Positions 18,835-28,079 of a stretch of DNA of 52,617 nucleotides are shown here, piece by piece (within the stretch, counting starts at the first letter, position 1; each line of letters opens with the position of its first letter). The position numbers and the translations under genes are program-made. The stretch is from an uncultured Flammeovirgaceae bacterium (GTDB lineage: Bacteria > Bacteroidota > Bacteroidia > Cytophagales > Cyclobacteriaceae): positions 1 to 52,617 of the forward strand of contig CAJWQD010000010.1 of assembly GCA_913045135.1 (NCBI GenBank). Reading direction: 5' to 3'. The notes under the pieces were generated by a model. It made no database searches. It was not told the DNA's origin and worked only from the letters and a program-made list of their open reading frames with translations.

Positions 18835-19752
18835 ATGGGAAAGATAGTTGTAGTCGGAAGTAGCAATACAGATCTTGTAGTTGATTCAAAAAAAATACCA
18901 TCGCCAGGCGAAACTGTCCTTGGAGGAGATTTTAACATGATTTCAGGTGGCAAAGGTGCTAATCAGGCAGTTGCCGCATCAAGAGCAGGAAGTGACGTTA
19001 CCTTTATTTGTAAAGTTGGTAACGATTATTTTGGAAATAGAGCTATTCAAGAATATAAAAAAGAGAATATTAATTTAAATCATATTTTCATTGATAAAGT
19101 ACATCCCTCTGGTGTAGCAGTAATTATAGTTGATGAAATATCAGGTGAAAATTCAATAGTTGTAGCGCCGGGATCAAATAATTATTTATCTGTTAAAGAT
19201 ATTATGCTAGTTGAAGAAAAAATAATTCGAGCGGATATTGTTCTAATTCAGTTAGAAATTCCAATATCAACAGTGGAGTGTGTCTTGAGATTGGCAAAAA
19301 AAAATAACGTTAAAACTATTTTAAATCCAGCACCAGCTCAAATGCTTTCCGATGAATTACTAAGTATGGTTGATATTATTACACCCAATGAGTCTGAAAC
19401 AGAAAATCTAATAGGAATTTATCCTGACAATGAAGAAAAACTCGAGGCAGCTGGAAAAGAATTATTAAAAAAAGTAAGGAATGCAATTTTAATAACACTT
19501 GGTGAAAAAGGTGTTTATTTAAACTCAAAAAATAAAAGTTCTCAATTAATTCCAGCCAAGAACGTGAAAGCAATAGATACAACTGCCGCAGGAGATGTAT
19601 TCAATGGATATTTAGCATCTTCCTTATCTGATAATAAAAAGTTAGAAGAAGCGATAAACATAGCCATTGAAGCGGCTGCTATTTCAGTAACAAAACGAGG
19701 AGCTCAGCCTTCTATTCCCGTAATAAATGAGTTAATTAATTTTAATCAATAA
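18835..19752 (+). CDS. rbsK: Ribokinase
   Basis: This cytoplasmic PfkB-family kinase of 305 residues converts ribose and ATP to ribose 5-phosphate, feeding the pentose phosphate pathway and nucleotide synthesis. Motif 1 is GGKGANQAVAASRAG near residues 39-53. Motif 2, with the catalytic Asp and anion hole, is DTTAAGDVFNGYLA near 247-260; this DTxAAGD form also occurs in the E. coli enzyme. NPAPAQ and TPNESE are typical of ribokinase rather than fructokinase. The 2-bp spacing from the permease gene shows the two act together. The ribokinase identity is the strongest single pointer to ribose as the end product of the locus. Confidence 0.94.
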   Translation: MGKIVVVGSSNTDLVVDSKKIPSPGETVLGGDFNMISGGKGANQAVAASRAGSDVTFICKVGNDYFGNRAIQEYKKENINLNHIFIDKVHPSGVAVIIVDEISGENSIVVAPGSNNYLSVKDIMLVEEKIIRADIVLIQLEIPISTVECVLRLAKKNNVKTILNPAPAQMLSDELLSMVDIITPNESETENLIGIYPDNEEKLEAAGKELLKKVRNAILITLGEKGVYLNSKNKSSQLIPAKNVKAIDTTAAGDVFNGYLASSLSDNKKLEEAINIAIEAAAISVTKRGAQPSIPVINELINFNQ

Positions 19753-19904
19753 ATTATTTTTCGAGATCACGTTTTAGAATTATTTTTTATCAGATATTGA
19801 ATTTTAACCATAATTACATGTGACCAGAGTAGTTAACTTATAAAGTTTAATTGGAGAAAAATGTCCCATAAATAGTCATCAAACTAACTTATCTTCGAAA
19901 TTCC

Positions 19905-20618
19905 ATGTATAGAAAAATTCTTATTCAATTGCTTATTCTAATTATAATAACTAATTCTAGATATGCACTAAGCCAAACTAATTTAGAAGTTATTTACCCT
20001 TCCAAAAATACTATTATAGATTATCATGATCGATGGACGAAAAATCATTATAAAAAAAGGATAAAAAAATTTAAAAAAAATCCTATAAATCCTGGAGATG
20101 TTGTTTTCATTGGTAATAGCATTACTGAAGGAGGTAAAGATTGGGGAGGTAAATTGAACATTGAGAATGTAAAGAATAGAGGTATTTCTGGAGATGTCAC
20201 TGATGGAGTTCTTTTAAGACTTGGTGAATTGATTAAGTATGAGCCCAAGTCAATATTTATAATGATTGGCGTAAATGACCTCTTCAATCTTTACTATCGT
20301 AAAGAAATCCCCTCACCCGACTATGTAATTAAGAATTTACTTAAAATTACGACTCTGCTCCACGAAAAATTACCCAATACAAAGCTTTATCTTCAAACTC
20401 TCTTACCAACTGCCAGAGATTTCATAAATCAAAGTATAGATGTTGTAAACGCTTCAATAAAAGTACATCAATCAGATGAAACTTATACCTTAATTGATCT
20501 TAACCCACATTTTACTGCTGATGATGGATTGATTAATACATCTTTGACATATGATGGTACCCATCTAAATAGTCAAGGTTACCTGCTATGGTCAGAACTA
20601 ATAATGAAATACTTATAA
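19905..20618 (+). CDS. Secreted SGNH/GDSL-family esterase
   Basis: The 237 residues start with a signal peptide (about 1-24, ending ALSQ). The SGNH blocks are clear: FIGNSITEGG with the nucleophile Ser (block I), NRGISGDVTDGVLLRL (block II Gly), MIGVNDLF (block III Asn) and YDGTHLNSQGY (block V Asp and His). Similar proteins in Bacteroidota act as sialate or sugar O-acetylesterases or platelet-activating-factor-acetylhydrolase-like enzymes. Export to the periplasm or beyond fits removal of ester groups from the imported ligand. It lies 152 bp after rbsK on the same strand and may be the last gene of the operon or have its own promoter; TATCTTCG near 19892 is only an imperfect -7 box. Confidence 0.85.
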   Translation: MYRKILIQLLILIIITNSRYALSQTNLEVIYPSKNTIIDYHDRWTKNHYKKRIKKFKKNPINPGDVVFIGNSITEGGKDWGGKLNIENVKNRGISGDVTDGVLLRLGELIKYEPKSIFIMIGVNDLFNLYYRKEIPSPDYVIKNLLKITTLLHEKLPNTKLYLQTLLPTARDFINQSIDVVNASIKVHQSDETYTLIDLNPHFTADDGLINTSLTYDGTHLNSQGYLLWSELIMKYL

Positions 20619-20762
20619 ATAATTTTTTTATTAGTTAGATACCACAACTAATCCCTTTTTAGTATTCTCCTTTTAAACTTATAGTTTTTCTTGGCATCAC
20701 TAGAATAGTCGATTTTAAGTTAGTCCATTTTTTCAATACAAAATCGAAATACGATTTTCCAC

Positions 20763-21038
20763 ATGCTAAATTCTCTAAAAGCAAACAGTATACTTGTTTT
20801 TGCACTGCTTTCATTGAAAATTCAACTTTATGCCCCGCATAAAGGCCTTATATTAGATCAAATCCACCTGCAACCCATTATAGGAGCCTTTATTTTGGGT
20901 AAAGATACTGTTCGAACTAATGATCAAGTTATTTTTTATTATCACCCAGGTTATAAGATTTTGAACTTTACGCCATTCGCCCATCTCGCATCACAAGTTT
21001 ACGATCAGCCATGTCGGCGAGTTCTTCATTGTGAGTGA
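20763..21038 (+). other. Doubtful 91-codon ORF overlapping lolD antisense
   Basis: The first 20 or so residues look like a signal peptide (NSILVFALLSLKIQLYA), and residues 45-70 read as plausible coding sequence. The last 24 codons run antisense into the end of lolD, which makes that part meaningless as protein. It may be the remnant of a small exported protein whose true end was lost. I recognise no family. The 144 bases before it hold a 7-bp hairpin (20740-20758) and no other feature. Confidence 0.25.
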
Positions 21039-21618
21039 TTATCACAAAAGCATGGCCCAGGTCATCCCTGAGTTCAAAGAATAATTTATGCAGAGCACGC
21101 GCATTAGAAGAATCTAGGTTACCTGAAGGTTCATCCGCAAAAATTATCTCCGGTTGATTGATAAGCGCACGTGCCACAGCCACTCGATGTTGCTCTCCAC
21201 CAGACAATTCCGACGGTTTGTGGGAAGACCTTTCTTTTATCCCCAAGCGGTCTAAAAGCTCCATTCCTGATTTTAATACCTCAGCCTCACCACGTTTACC
21301 AATATAGCCAGGTATACATACATTTTCTATAGCTGTGAACTCTGGTAAAAGATTATGGAATTGAAAAATAAGACCAATATTATCATTCCTAAATTTAGCC
21401 AACTTTTTCGATGATAACGAAAATAAATTTTGTCCCTTAAGTTTTACAGATCCTTTATCTGGCTTATCCAAGCTTGCTAAAATATGGAGTAACGTACTTT
21501 TTCCTGCACCTGAAGCACCTACAATCGATATCACCTCTTTTTCGACTATTTCCAAATCTATTCCTTTCAATACTTTGAGTGTCCCAAAACTTTTATAAAC
21601 GTCTCTGGCATTTAGCAT
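20968..21618 (-). CDS. lolD: LolD/MacB-type ABC transporter ATP-binding protein
   Basis: A 216-residue ATPase that probably powers the LolCDE complex, which extracts lipoproteins from the inner membrane. Walker A is GASGAGKST, the signature is LSGGEQHRVAVARAL, Walker B is IIFADEPSGNLDS, and an H-loop sits in VIITHNEELA. The length and the sequence LLPEFTAIENVCIPGYI fit the LolD/MacB group. I chose the ATG at 21618, giving MLNARDVYKSFG as in homologues, over the TTG seven codons upstream. No membrane partner gene is adjacent, so LolC/E-like partners must lie elsewhere. It is divergent from sucC. Confidence 0.88.
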   Translation of the reverse strand: MLNARDVYKSFGTLKVLKGIDLEIVEKEVISIVGASGAGKSTLLHILASLDKPDKGSVKLKGQNLFSLSSKKLAKFRNDNIGLIFQFHNLLPEFTAIENVCIPGYIGKRGEAEVLKSGMELLDRLGIKERSSHKPSELSGGEQHRVAVARALINQPEIIFADEPSGNLDSSNARALHKLFFELRDDLGHAFVIITHNEELADMADRKLVMRDGRMA

Positions 21619-21741
21619 AATTGCAAATATAGTTGTCAATTATTTATATAATTTGATTAAACCCAAACTATGAATTAGATTCGCAAAATAATCAAGTAAA
21701 CAATTGCGCTTTCCTCTGTTCAGAATTAAAAAAATTAATCC

Positions 21742-22950
21742 ATGAATATCCACGAATACCAGGCAAAAGAAATATTAGCACGCTACGGCGTGGCCATCCA
21801 GCGAGGAAAAGTGGCAAGTACAGTTGATGAAGCGATTTCAGCGGCACAAGACATTCAAAAAGAAACGAACTCTGATTGGTTAGTAATCAAAGCACAAATT
21901 CATGCAGGGGGCAGAGGAAAAGGTAAAATAAATGAGACCGGATCACATGGTGTAATTTTAGCAAAAAATATCGACCAAGTAGGTCCCAAAAGTGCCGCTA
22001 TTTTAGGAGGTATGCTCGTTACTCATCAAACTGGACCTGAAGGTAAGAAAGTCAATAAAATACTGATTGCAGAGGACGTATATTATCCTGGAGCTTCTAA
22101 ACCGAAGGAATATTACCTATCAATCCTTTTAGATCGCGGAGCGGGGCAAAATGTGATTATGGCCTCCACTGAAGGAGGAATGGATATAGAAACAGTAGCT
22201 AAAAATACTCCTGAAAAAATAATTAAAGAATGGATAGACCCTGCTATTGGCCTAGGTCGTTTTCAAGCACAAAAAGTAGCCTTTGCGTTAGGTCTGAACG
22301 GGACCTCTTTAAAAAAAATGGTAAAGTTCATTCAAGCCCTTTATGAAGCCTTTCAAGACACAGATTCAGCGATGTTTGAAATCAACCCTGTACTTAAAAC
22401 TTCAGACGAAAAAATATTAGCTGTGGATGCCAAAGTAAATATTGATGACAATGCCCTTTTTAGACAAAAAGAGATTTTAGAACTCAGGGACTTATCAGAG
22501 GAAGATCCCTTGGAAATCGCAGCAGCAACGCATGGTCTTAATTACGTGAAATTAAATGGGAATGTTGGCTGTATGGTCAACGGCGCCGGTCTTGCCATGG
22601 CTACAATGGATATGATTAAACTGTCTGGAGGTGAACCTGCCAACTTTCTTGATGTTGGAGGTGGTGCCAGCGCCAAAACAGTAGAGGCAGGTTTTAGAAT
22701 TATTTTAAAAGATCCAAAAGTAAAAGCCATCCTTGTAAATATTTTTGGAGGTATCGTCCGATGTGATCGTGTTGCCAACGGTGTAGTGGAAGCCTGTAAA
22801 AAAATTGGGAGTATTGAGGTTCCCATTATCGTAAGACTCCAAGGAACAAATGCTGAAGAAGGGGTCAAAATTATTGAATCTTCGGGATTGAAGGTTACCT
22901 CAGCCATCCTACTCAAAGACGCTGCTCAAAGGGTTAAAGAGGTGTTGTAG
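21742..22950 (+). CDS. sucC: Succinyl-CoA synthetase beta subunit
   Basis: This TCA-cycle subunit couples succinyl-CoA cleavage to ATP or GTP formation together with SucD. The 402 residues show the classic start MNIHEYQAKEILARYGV, the ATP-grasp glycine block IHAGGRGKGK, the FEINPVLKTSDEKILAVDAK Mg/nucleotide region, and the C-terminal CoA-ligase part with NIFGGIVRCDRVANG and VRLQGTNAEEG. The length is slightly above the usual 386-390 but there is no visible break. sucD is not next to it. It is followed by a series of terminator-like hairpins. Confidence 0.96.
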   Translation: MNIHEYQAKEILARYGVAIQRGKVASTVDEAISAAQDIQKETNSDWLVIKAQIHAGGRGKGKINETGSHGVILAKNIDQVGPKSAAILGGMLVTHQTGPEGKKVNKILIAEDVYYPGASKPKEYYLSILLDRGAGQNVIMASTEGGMDIETVAKNTPEKIIKEWIDPAIGLGRFQAQKVAFALGLNGTSLKKMVKFIQALYEAFQDTDSAMFEINPVLKTSDEKILAVDAKVNIDDNALFRQKEILELRDLSEEDPLEIAAATHGLNYVKLNGNVGCMVNGAGLAMATMDMIKLSGGEPANFLDVGGGASAKTVEAGFRIILKDPKVKAILVNIFGGIVRCDRVANGVVEACKKIGSIEVPIIVRLQGTNAEEGVKIIESSGLKVTSAILLKDAAQRVKEVL

Positions 22951-23052
22951 GCCTAAATAAAATATAAGCGAAATCAAAAAGAGATCTATTTAAACATAAT
23001 ATTATTTTTAAAGCAATTTGATTTAAAAGAAACAAATTATCGGAGGTTTTTC

Positions 23053-23082
23053 TCAATTCAATGGGTTAATTGATTTTTTTTT
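23053..23082 (+). terminator. Weak terminator-like hairpin after sucC
   Basis: TCAATT and AATTGA form a 6-bp AT-rich stem with a 9-nt loop, followed by nine T. It is the first of three hairpin-plus-T structures in 130 bp. Confidence 0.4.
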
Positions 23083-23096
23083 AATAAATTTATACT

Positions 23097-23126
23097 GAGA
23101 TTATTTTAATTAACAATCTCTTTTTT
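23097..23126 (+). terminator. Terminator-like hairpin
   Basis: GAGATT and AATCTC form a 6-bp stem with a 12-nt loop, followed directly by six T. It is the second of the tandem set after sucC. Confidence 0.45.
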
Positions 23127-23152
23127 CTTCATATTATTTTGGTCAATGAATT

Positions 23153-23182
23153 GGGCTATCATTTTGATAGCCCTTTCTTTTT
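23153..23182 (+). terminator. Strong intrinsic terminator
   Basis: GGGCTATCA-TTT-TGATAGCCC is a perfect 9-bp stem with a 3-nt loop, followed by TTTCTTTTT. This is a clear rho-independent terminator reading rightwards. It lies about 200 bp after the sucC stop and 40 bp before the next gene. Confidence 0.85.
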
Positions 23183-23222
23183 AATCTCAGTTCTAAATTT
23201 CATATGTTTAATTTTTTACCTC

Positions 23223-24530
23223 ATGAAAATTAAAGTTGTTTTAATCGTAATCATCTCTTGTCTTGAATCAGTGGCATTCAGCCAATCATTAAACCTAATG
23301 AAAAGATCCCATTTTGAAGCGGAAAAAATAATGGCTAAAGTAATTGAATGGCGCCATGACATTCATGAGCATCCAGAGTTATCAAACTTGGAATTTAAAA
23401 CAGCAGCCAAAGTCGCCCAACATATGAGCGATTTAGGCCTAAAAGTGAAAGAAGGTGTAGCCAAAACAGGTGTCGTAGGTATTTTAGTGGGAGACCAACC
23501 TGGTCCCGTGATTGCCTTGAGAGCTGATATGGATGGGCTTCCGGTTACGGAAAGAGTGGAACTCTCATGGGCTTCAAAGGCCACTTCTATTTATAATAAT
23601 AAAGCTACGGGTGTCATGCATGCTTGTGGTCACGATACACATGTCGCCATATTAATGGGTGTTGCTGAAGTACTCAGCGGTCTTAAAAAAGATTTAAAAG
23701 GAACCGTTAAATTTATTTTTCAACCCGCAGAAGAGGGCCCTCCTCCGGGAGAAGAAGGTGGAGCTAAACTAATGATTAAGGAAGGAGTGCTAATGAATCC
23801 AAAAGTAGAGGTTGCCTTTGGTCTTCATATTTCGGCTGATACTCCTGAGGGAATGCTTACTTATAAATCTGGTAGTATATTAGCTGCAGCAGATCGTTTT
23901 GTAATTAAGGTTGAAGGAAAACAATCTCACGGCTCACAACCCTGGGCTTCAATAGATCCCATAGTCACCTCGGCACAAATCATCAATGGCATTCAAACAA
24001 TCATCAGTCGACAAACAGAGCTCACCAATGAAGGTGCCGTTATTACAGTTGGAATGATCAACTCAGGGATACGTAATAATATCATTCCTGAAAGTGCTGA
24101 AATGATCGGTACCATTCGTACATTGGATACAAAAATGCAAGACAAAATTCATAATGATCTGATCCGAACAGCTACAAAAATAGGAGAGAGCATGGGTGCG
24201 CACGTAACTGTAGACATTGAACGAGAAGTTCCACTAACTTTCAATGATCCTGCGCTCACCAAAAAAGCAGTCAGCTGGCTCAAACAGAACCTTGGGCCCA
24301 AATATGTCCTATTACAACGTGCCATTACGGGAGCTGAAGATTTCTCTTTCTTCGGACAAAAGGTACCCTCCTTTTTCTTTTTCATCGGAGGATGTCCAAA
24401 AGGATCCGATCCAGCTTTGGCAGCTCCACACCATACCCCAGACTTTTATGTCACTGATTCAGCGATGATCACTGGGGTCAAGGCTATGTTAGGATTGACC
24501 ATAGGCTACATGAATGACCCTTTAGAATAA
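23223..24530 (+). CDS. Exported M20 family amidohydrolase
   Basis: The 435-residue metallo-amidohydrolase is of the hippurate/IAA-amino-acid hydrolase type and cleaves N-acyl amino acids or related amides. I place the start at the ATG at 23223, which gives a clean signal peptide (about 1-22, VAFSQ). A TTG farther upstream would put the terminator hairpin inside the gene. Metal-site blocks are present: ALRADMDGLPV, MHACGHDTHVAIL (His and Asp ligands), FQPAEEGPPPGEEGG (Glu pair), FGLHIS, and GAEDFSFFGQ with the late His in APHHTPDF. The dimerisation domain is in the middle. No co-oriented partner gene adjoins it. The substrate is unknown. Confidence 0.9.
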   Translation: MKIKVVLIVIISCLESVAFSQSLNLMKRSHFEAEKIMAKVIEWRHDIHEHPELSNLEFKTAAKVAQHMSDLGLKVKEGVAKTGVVGILVGDQPGPVIALRADMDGLPVTERVELSWASKATSIYNNKATGVMHACGHDTHVAILMGVAEVLSGLKKDLKGTVKFIFQPAEEGPPPGEEGGAKLMIKEGVLMNPKVEVAFGLHISADTPEGMLTYKSGSILAAADRFVIKVEGKQSHGSQPWASIDPIVTSAQIINGIQTIISRQTELTNEGAVITVGMINSGIRNNIIPESAEMIGTIRTLDTKMQDKIHNDLIRTATKIGESMGAHVTVDIEREVPLTFNDPALTKKAVSWLKQNLGPKYVLLQRAITGAEDFSFFGQKVPSFFFFIGGCPKGSDPALAAPHHTPDFYVTDSAMITGVKAMLGLTIGYMNDPLE

Positions 24531-24910
24531 CTACCCTTTTACTTTTCTTTGAGTACGGCTTCATTAAGATCAATAACTTGCAGCAATAAATCTAGTTAAC
24601 CTAAAACTTCCATTAGGTTTAGTCCAACCTTTTCTCCAAAGAGCTCGGGTAATTTACATCTAATTATCAGGAATTTTCCCTCCAAATTCCTGTGGAATCG
24701 ACCTATATTTGAATTATAATGCCAAGGCCTAATGCCACCATGGATACAACCATAATATATTCATATATCACCGCTATCATTAGAGCGGTCCAATAAATTT
24801 ATAAATATTCCATTCGATTATTACCGAAAGGCTACAAATACAACCTTTCATCCCAAATAAGAAAGCTCTGTTTCAAAAATTCTTTAAATTCATATTACTC
24901 AAAAAAAAAA
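24531..24910. other. Gene-free stretch, possible decayed minus-strand coding
   Basis: This is 380 bases without an intact gene. On the minus strand there is a coding-like run (LPELFGEKVGLNLMEVLG, then a stop, then LLLQVIDLNEAVLKEK) ending near 24540, and farther up a hydrophobic run (MVVSMVALGLGIIIQI) ending in TAG. These may be remnants of a lost gene, but the family is not recognisable. A promoter for the next gene was not found. Confidence 0.3.
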
Positions 24911-27900
24911 ATGAAAAATATATTTGCTTATCTACTGCTCGCATTTCTTTTTACATTAGGTATCAGCCCCTCATCATGGGCGCAAAAAAATCAATCCAAA
25001 ACAAAGACCATTCATCAAGAAATTCCAGTAAGTAAACTTGGTGGATTAGAATGGAGAATGGTTGGCCCTTTTCGAGGAGGTCGGTCAGCTACTGTAACAG
25101 GTGTCATTGGTCATCGCAATCTGTATTATATGGGTACCGCAGGAGGCGGAGTTTGGAAAACTACAGATGGAGGTCAAACTTGGGAAAACATTTCGGATGG
25201 ATTCTATGGCGGATCCATCGGTGCGATTGCAGTCAGTGTATCTGATCCAAATATCATATATGTGGGCGAAGGAGAGGAAACAGTTAGAGGAAACGTCTCT
25301 TCTGGTAGAGGACTATGGAAAAGCACTAATGCGGGCAAGACCTGGCAATCTATAGGACTCAAACAAAGTGAACACATCGGTCGAATTCGGATTCATCCAA
25401 CTAACCCGAATATGGTTTACGTTGCTGCGATGGGAAATCTCTGGAAACCAAATGCTCAGCGAGGTGTTTTCAGATCTAAAAATGGTGGAGAAACATGGGA
25501 AAAAATATTATTTGAATCAGACAGGGCCGGTGCCGTAGATTTACTTTTAGATCCAAATAATCCAAGAATTATCTATGCCAATACTTGGGAAATAAAGCGT
25601 AATGGCTACCGTATGGACAGCGGAGGACCCGGAAGTAAACTTTGGCGAAGCAGGGACGGTGGAGATCATTGGGAAGAATTAACTCACAAGCCAGGCCTAC
25701 CGAAAGGCGTTTGGGGTATTTCAGGTGTAACTATTTCCCCATTAAACTCTAAAAAAGTTTGGGTTCTCATAGAAAATGCCAAGGGAGGCGTCTATCGATC
25801 TGATGACGGAGGAGAGAAATGGACCTATATCAGCTCAAAAAATGCATTAAGACAACGAGCATGGTATTATTCACGCATTTACGCAGATACACAAAATGAA
25901 GATCGCTTGTATGTCATGAATACGAGTTATCATCGCTCTAATGACGGGGGTAAAACTTGGGAGGAATTCAATTCGCCCCACGGTGACCACCATGACCTTT
26001 GGATTGATCCCGACGACAATCAACGAATGATCATAGCCGATGATGGGGGCGCACAAGTATCGGTAAACGGCGGTATCAATTGGACGACTTACCACAACCA
26101 ACCCACCGCCCAGTTTTACCGGGTTACCACCGATAACAGTTTCCCTTTCAAAATACTCGGTGCACAACAAGATAACTCAGCTATCAGGATATCCCACAGA
26201 AGCAGTGGAGGCGCCATCACTGAACAAGATTGGGAACCTACTGCAGGCGGAGAAAGTGCGCATCTTGCTCCAGATCCGAAAAATCCAAATATCGTATATG
26301 GGGGTACATATAAAGGTTATATGAACCGAAAAGATCATATTACAGGCCAGATACGTTCTACTAATGTTTGGCCATACAATCCAGCAGGATCAGGTGTGGA
26401 AGTAATGAAATACCGATTCAATTGGAACTATCCCGTGATGTTCAGTCCCCATGATCCCTACAAACTCTATGCAGGATCAAATTACCTACATGAAAGTGTA
26501 AATGAAGGACAGAGCTGGCAAGTGATCAGTCCTGATCTTACCCGTAATGAATCGCATACCTTAAAATCATCAGGAGGTCCTATTACCCAAGATAACACGG
26601 GTGTAGAATTTTATGGTACCCTTTTTTCTATCGTAGAAAGTAAACAAGAACCAGGCTTAATTTATACAGGAAGCGATGACGGCTTGATCCATGTCACCAA
26701 CAATGGAGGTAAAAACTGGACTGATATCACTCCCCCGATGTCTCCAAAAAACAACATGATCAACTGTATTGAGGTAGATCCACATCATCCCGGTGGTGTG
26801 TATGTAGCAGGAACAGCGTATAAATTTGGAGATTACACCCCCTATCTCTACAAATCCAAAGATTATGGCAAAACATGGACCGTTATTACTTCAGGTATTA
26901 AAAAGAACGATTACACACGAGCCATTCGAGCTGATTTAGTGCGTCCCGGACTTTTGTATGCTGGTACCGAATGGGGTCTTTACATATCTTATGATGACGG
27001 AGCAAATTGGGAAAATTTTAGGTTGAACCTTCCTATTGTATCTATTCGAGATTTGCACGTTCGTGAGGAATATTTAATCGCAGCTACGCACGGACGTTCC
27101 TTTTGGATGATTGATGATTTGGGGCCCGTAAGACAAATAAATGATCAAGTTTTGGCCAAGAGTAATCACCTCTATGCACCTAAGCCTGCCTACAGAATAG
27201 CACAAAGTAGCCAAGTTGCCAATACCAGAACAGAAGGGACCAATCATCCCAATGGAGCTTTACTTAATTTCTTTGTAGAAGATGATAAAGCAGAAGTACA
27301 TATTGAAATTTTAGAATCAGACGGATCCTTAATACGATCTTACTCCAATGAATCGAAAAAAAAATCTTCAAAACTCCAGGTAAAGACTGGAGGTAATAAA
27401 TTTATATGGAATCTGCGTTATCCTGGATTTCTAGATTTTCCAGGCATGGTGCTCTATTCTTCGCCTAATCTGGGTCCAAAAGCGGTACCTGGTACCTATT
27501 TAATCCGACTAGTAGTGGACGCAGATACCATACAACAAAATTTGACAGTTTTAGGAGATCCTCGAATGTCCAACACTGCATCTGATTATCAAGCTCAATT
27601 TGAATTTTTAATCCTAGTCAGGGATAAGGTTAGTCAGGCGCATCAGGCCATGCTTGATATTGAAAGAATAAGGAAAGAAGTTAATTTTGTAAAATCTAAA
27701 ATTAAAGACCCTATCATACTCGATAAAATGATAGCTTTTATGGACAATTTAACCGTTATTGAAAGCACCATTCACCAAACAAAAAACAAAAGCAATCAGG
27801 ACCCATTAAATTACGGTATCAAAGTCAATAATAGATTGGCCTTTTTAATGGCAGACCAACAAAGGGGCGACTATCCGCCAACGGATCAAGCATACGAGGT

Positions 27901-28024
27901 TTATACTGAGCTTGCTGCAGATCTTGATAAGATTTTAAAAGAAATGAAAAACTTATGTGCCCAATCCATTCCTAATTTAAATGAGGCTTTAAATGGATTT
28001 GAAGCTATTTCTACGCCAGAATAA
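24911..28024 (+). CDS. Secreted BNR/Asp-box (sortilin-like) beta-propeller protein
   Basis: The 1037 residues have a signal peptide (about 1-25, ending SSWAQ). The first 740 or so residues carry at least nine Asp-box turns of the S-x-D-x-G-x-T-W kind: TTDGGQTWE, STNAGKTWQ, SKNGGETWE, SRDGGDHWE, SDDGGEKWT, SNDGGKTWE, TNNGGKNWT, SKDYGKTWT, SYDDGANWE. These fit two stacked propellers of the Vps10/sortilin or xyloglucanase-like group. The C-terminal 270 residues form a beta-rich then helical region without a clear family. There is no T9SS sorting domain. Large proteins of this type are common in Bacteroidota and are usually annotated as glycosyl hydrolase-like, with no proven activity. It stands alone on its strand. 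Confidence 0.85.
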   Translation: MKNIFAYLLLAFLFTLGISPSSWAQKNQSKTKTIHQEIPVSKLGGLEWRMVGPFRGGRSATVTGVIGHRNLYYMGTAGGGVWKTTDGGQTWENISDGFYGGSIGAIAVSVSDPNIIYVGEGEETVRGNVSSGRGLWKSTNAGKTWQSIGLKQSEHIGRIRIHPTNPNMVYVAAMGNLWKPNAQRGVFRSKNGGETWEKILFESDRAGAVDLLLDPNNPRIIYANTWEIKRNGYRMDSGGPGSKLWRSRDGGDHWEELTHKPGLPKGVWGISGVTISPLNSKKVWVLIENAKGGVYRSDDGGEKWTYISSKNALRQRAWYYSRIYADTQNEDRLYVMNTSYHRSNDGGKTWEEFNSPHGDHHDLWIDPDDNQRMIIADDGGAQVSVNGGINWTTYHNQPTAQFYRVTTDNSFPFKILGAQQDNSAIRISHRSSGGAITEQDWEPTAGGESAHLAPDPKNPNIVYGGTYKGYMNRKDHITGQIRSTNVWPYNPAGSGVEVMKYRFNWNYPVMFSPHDPYKLYAGSNYLHESVNEGQSWQVISPDLTRNESHTLKSSGGPITQDNTGVEFYGTLFSIVESKQEPGLIYTGSDDGLIHVTNNGGKNWTDITPPMSPKNNMINCIEVDPHHPGGVYVAGTAYKFGDYTPYLYKSKDYGKTWTVITSGIKKNDYTRAIRADLVRPGLLYAGTEWGLYISYDDGANWENFRLNLPIVSIRDLHVREEYLIAATHGRSFWMIDDLGPVRQINDQVLAKSNHLYAPKPAYRIAQSSQVANTRTEGTNHPNGALLNFFVEDDKAEVHIEILESDGSLIRSYSNESKKKSSKLQVKTGGNKFIWNLRYPGFLDFPGMVLYSSPNLGPKAVPGTYLIRLVVDADTIQQNLTVLGDPRMSNTASDYQAQFEFLILVRDKVSQAHQAMLDIERIRKEVNFVKSKIKDPIILDKMIAFMDNLTVIESTIHQTKNKSNQDPLNYGIKVNNRLAFLMADQQRGDYPPTDQAYEVYTELAADLDKILKEMKNLCAQSIPNLNEALNGFEAISTPE

Positions 28025-28079
28025 ATATGAGATTTTGGAGATAGAGTTCTTCGGTGCCTAACATAATGGACCGATGAAA

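Noticed and set aside
18835-19752. DTTAAGD in ribokinase as a damaged active site
   Set aside because: The DTxAAGD form is normal for ribokinases, including the E. coli enzyme.
23139-23222. TTG upstream start for the M20 amidohydrolase
   Set aside because: It would place a strong terminator hairpin inside the gene; the ATG at 23223 gives a proper signal peptide.
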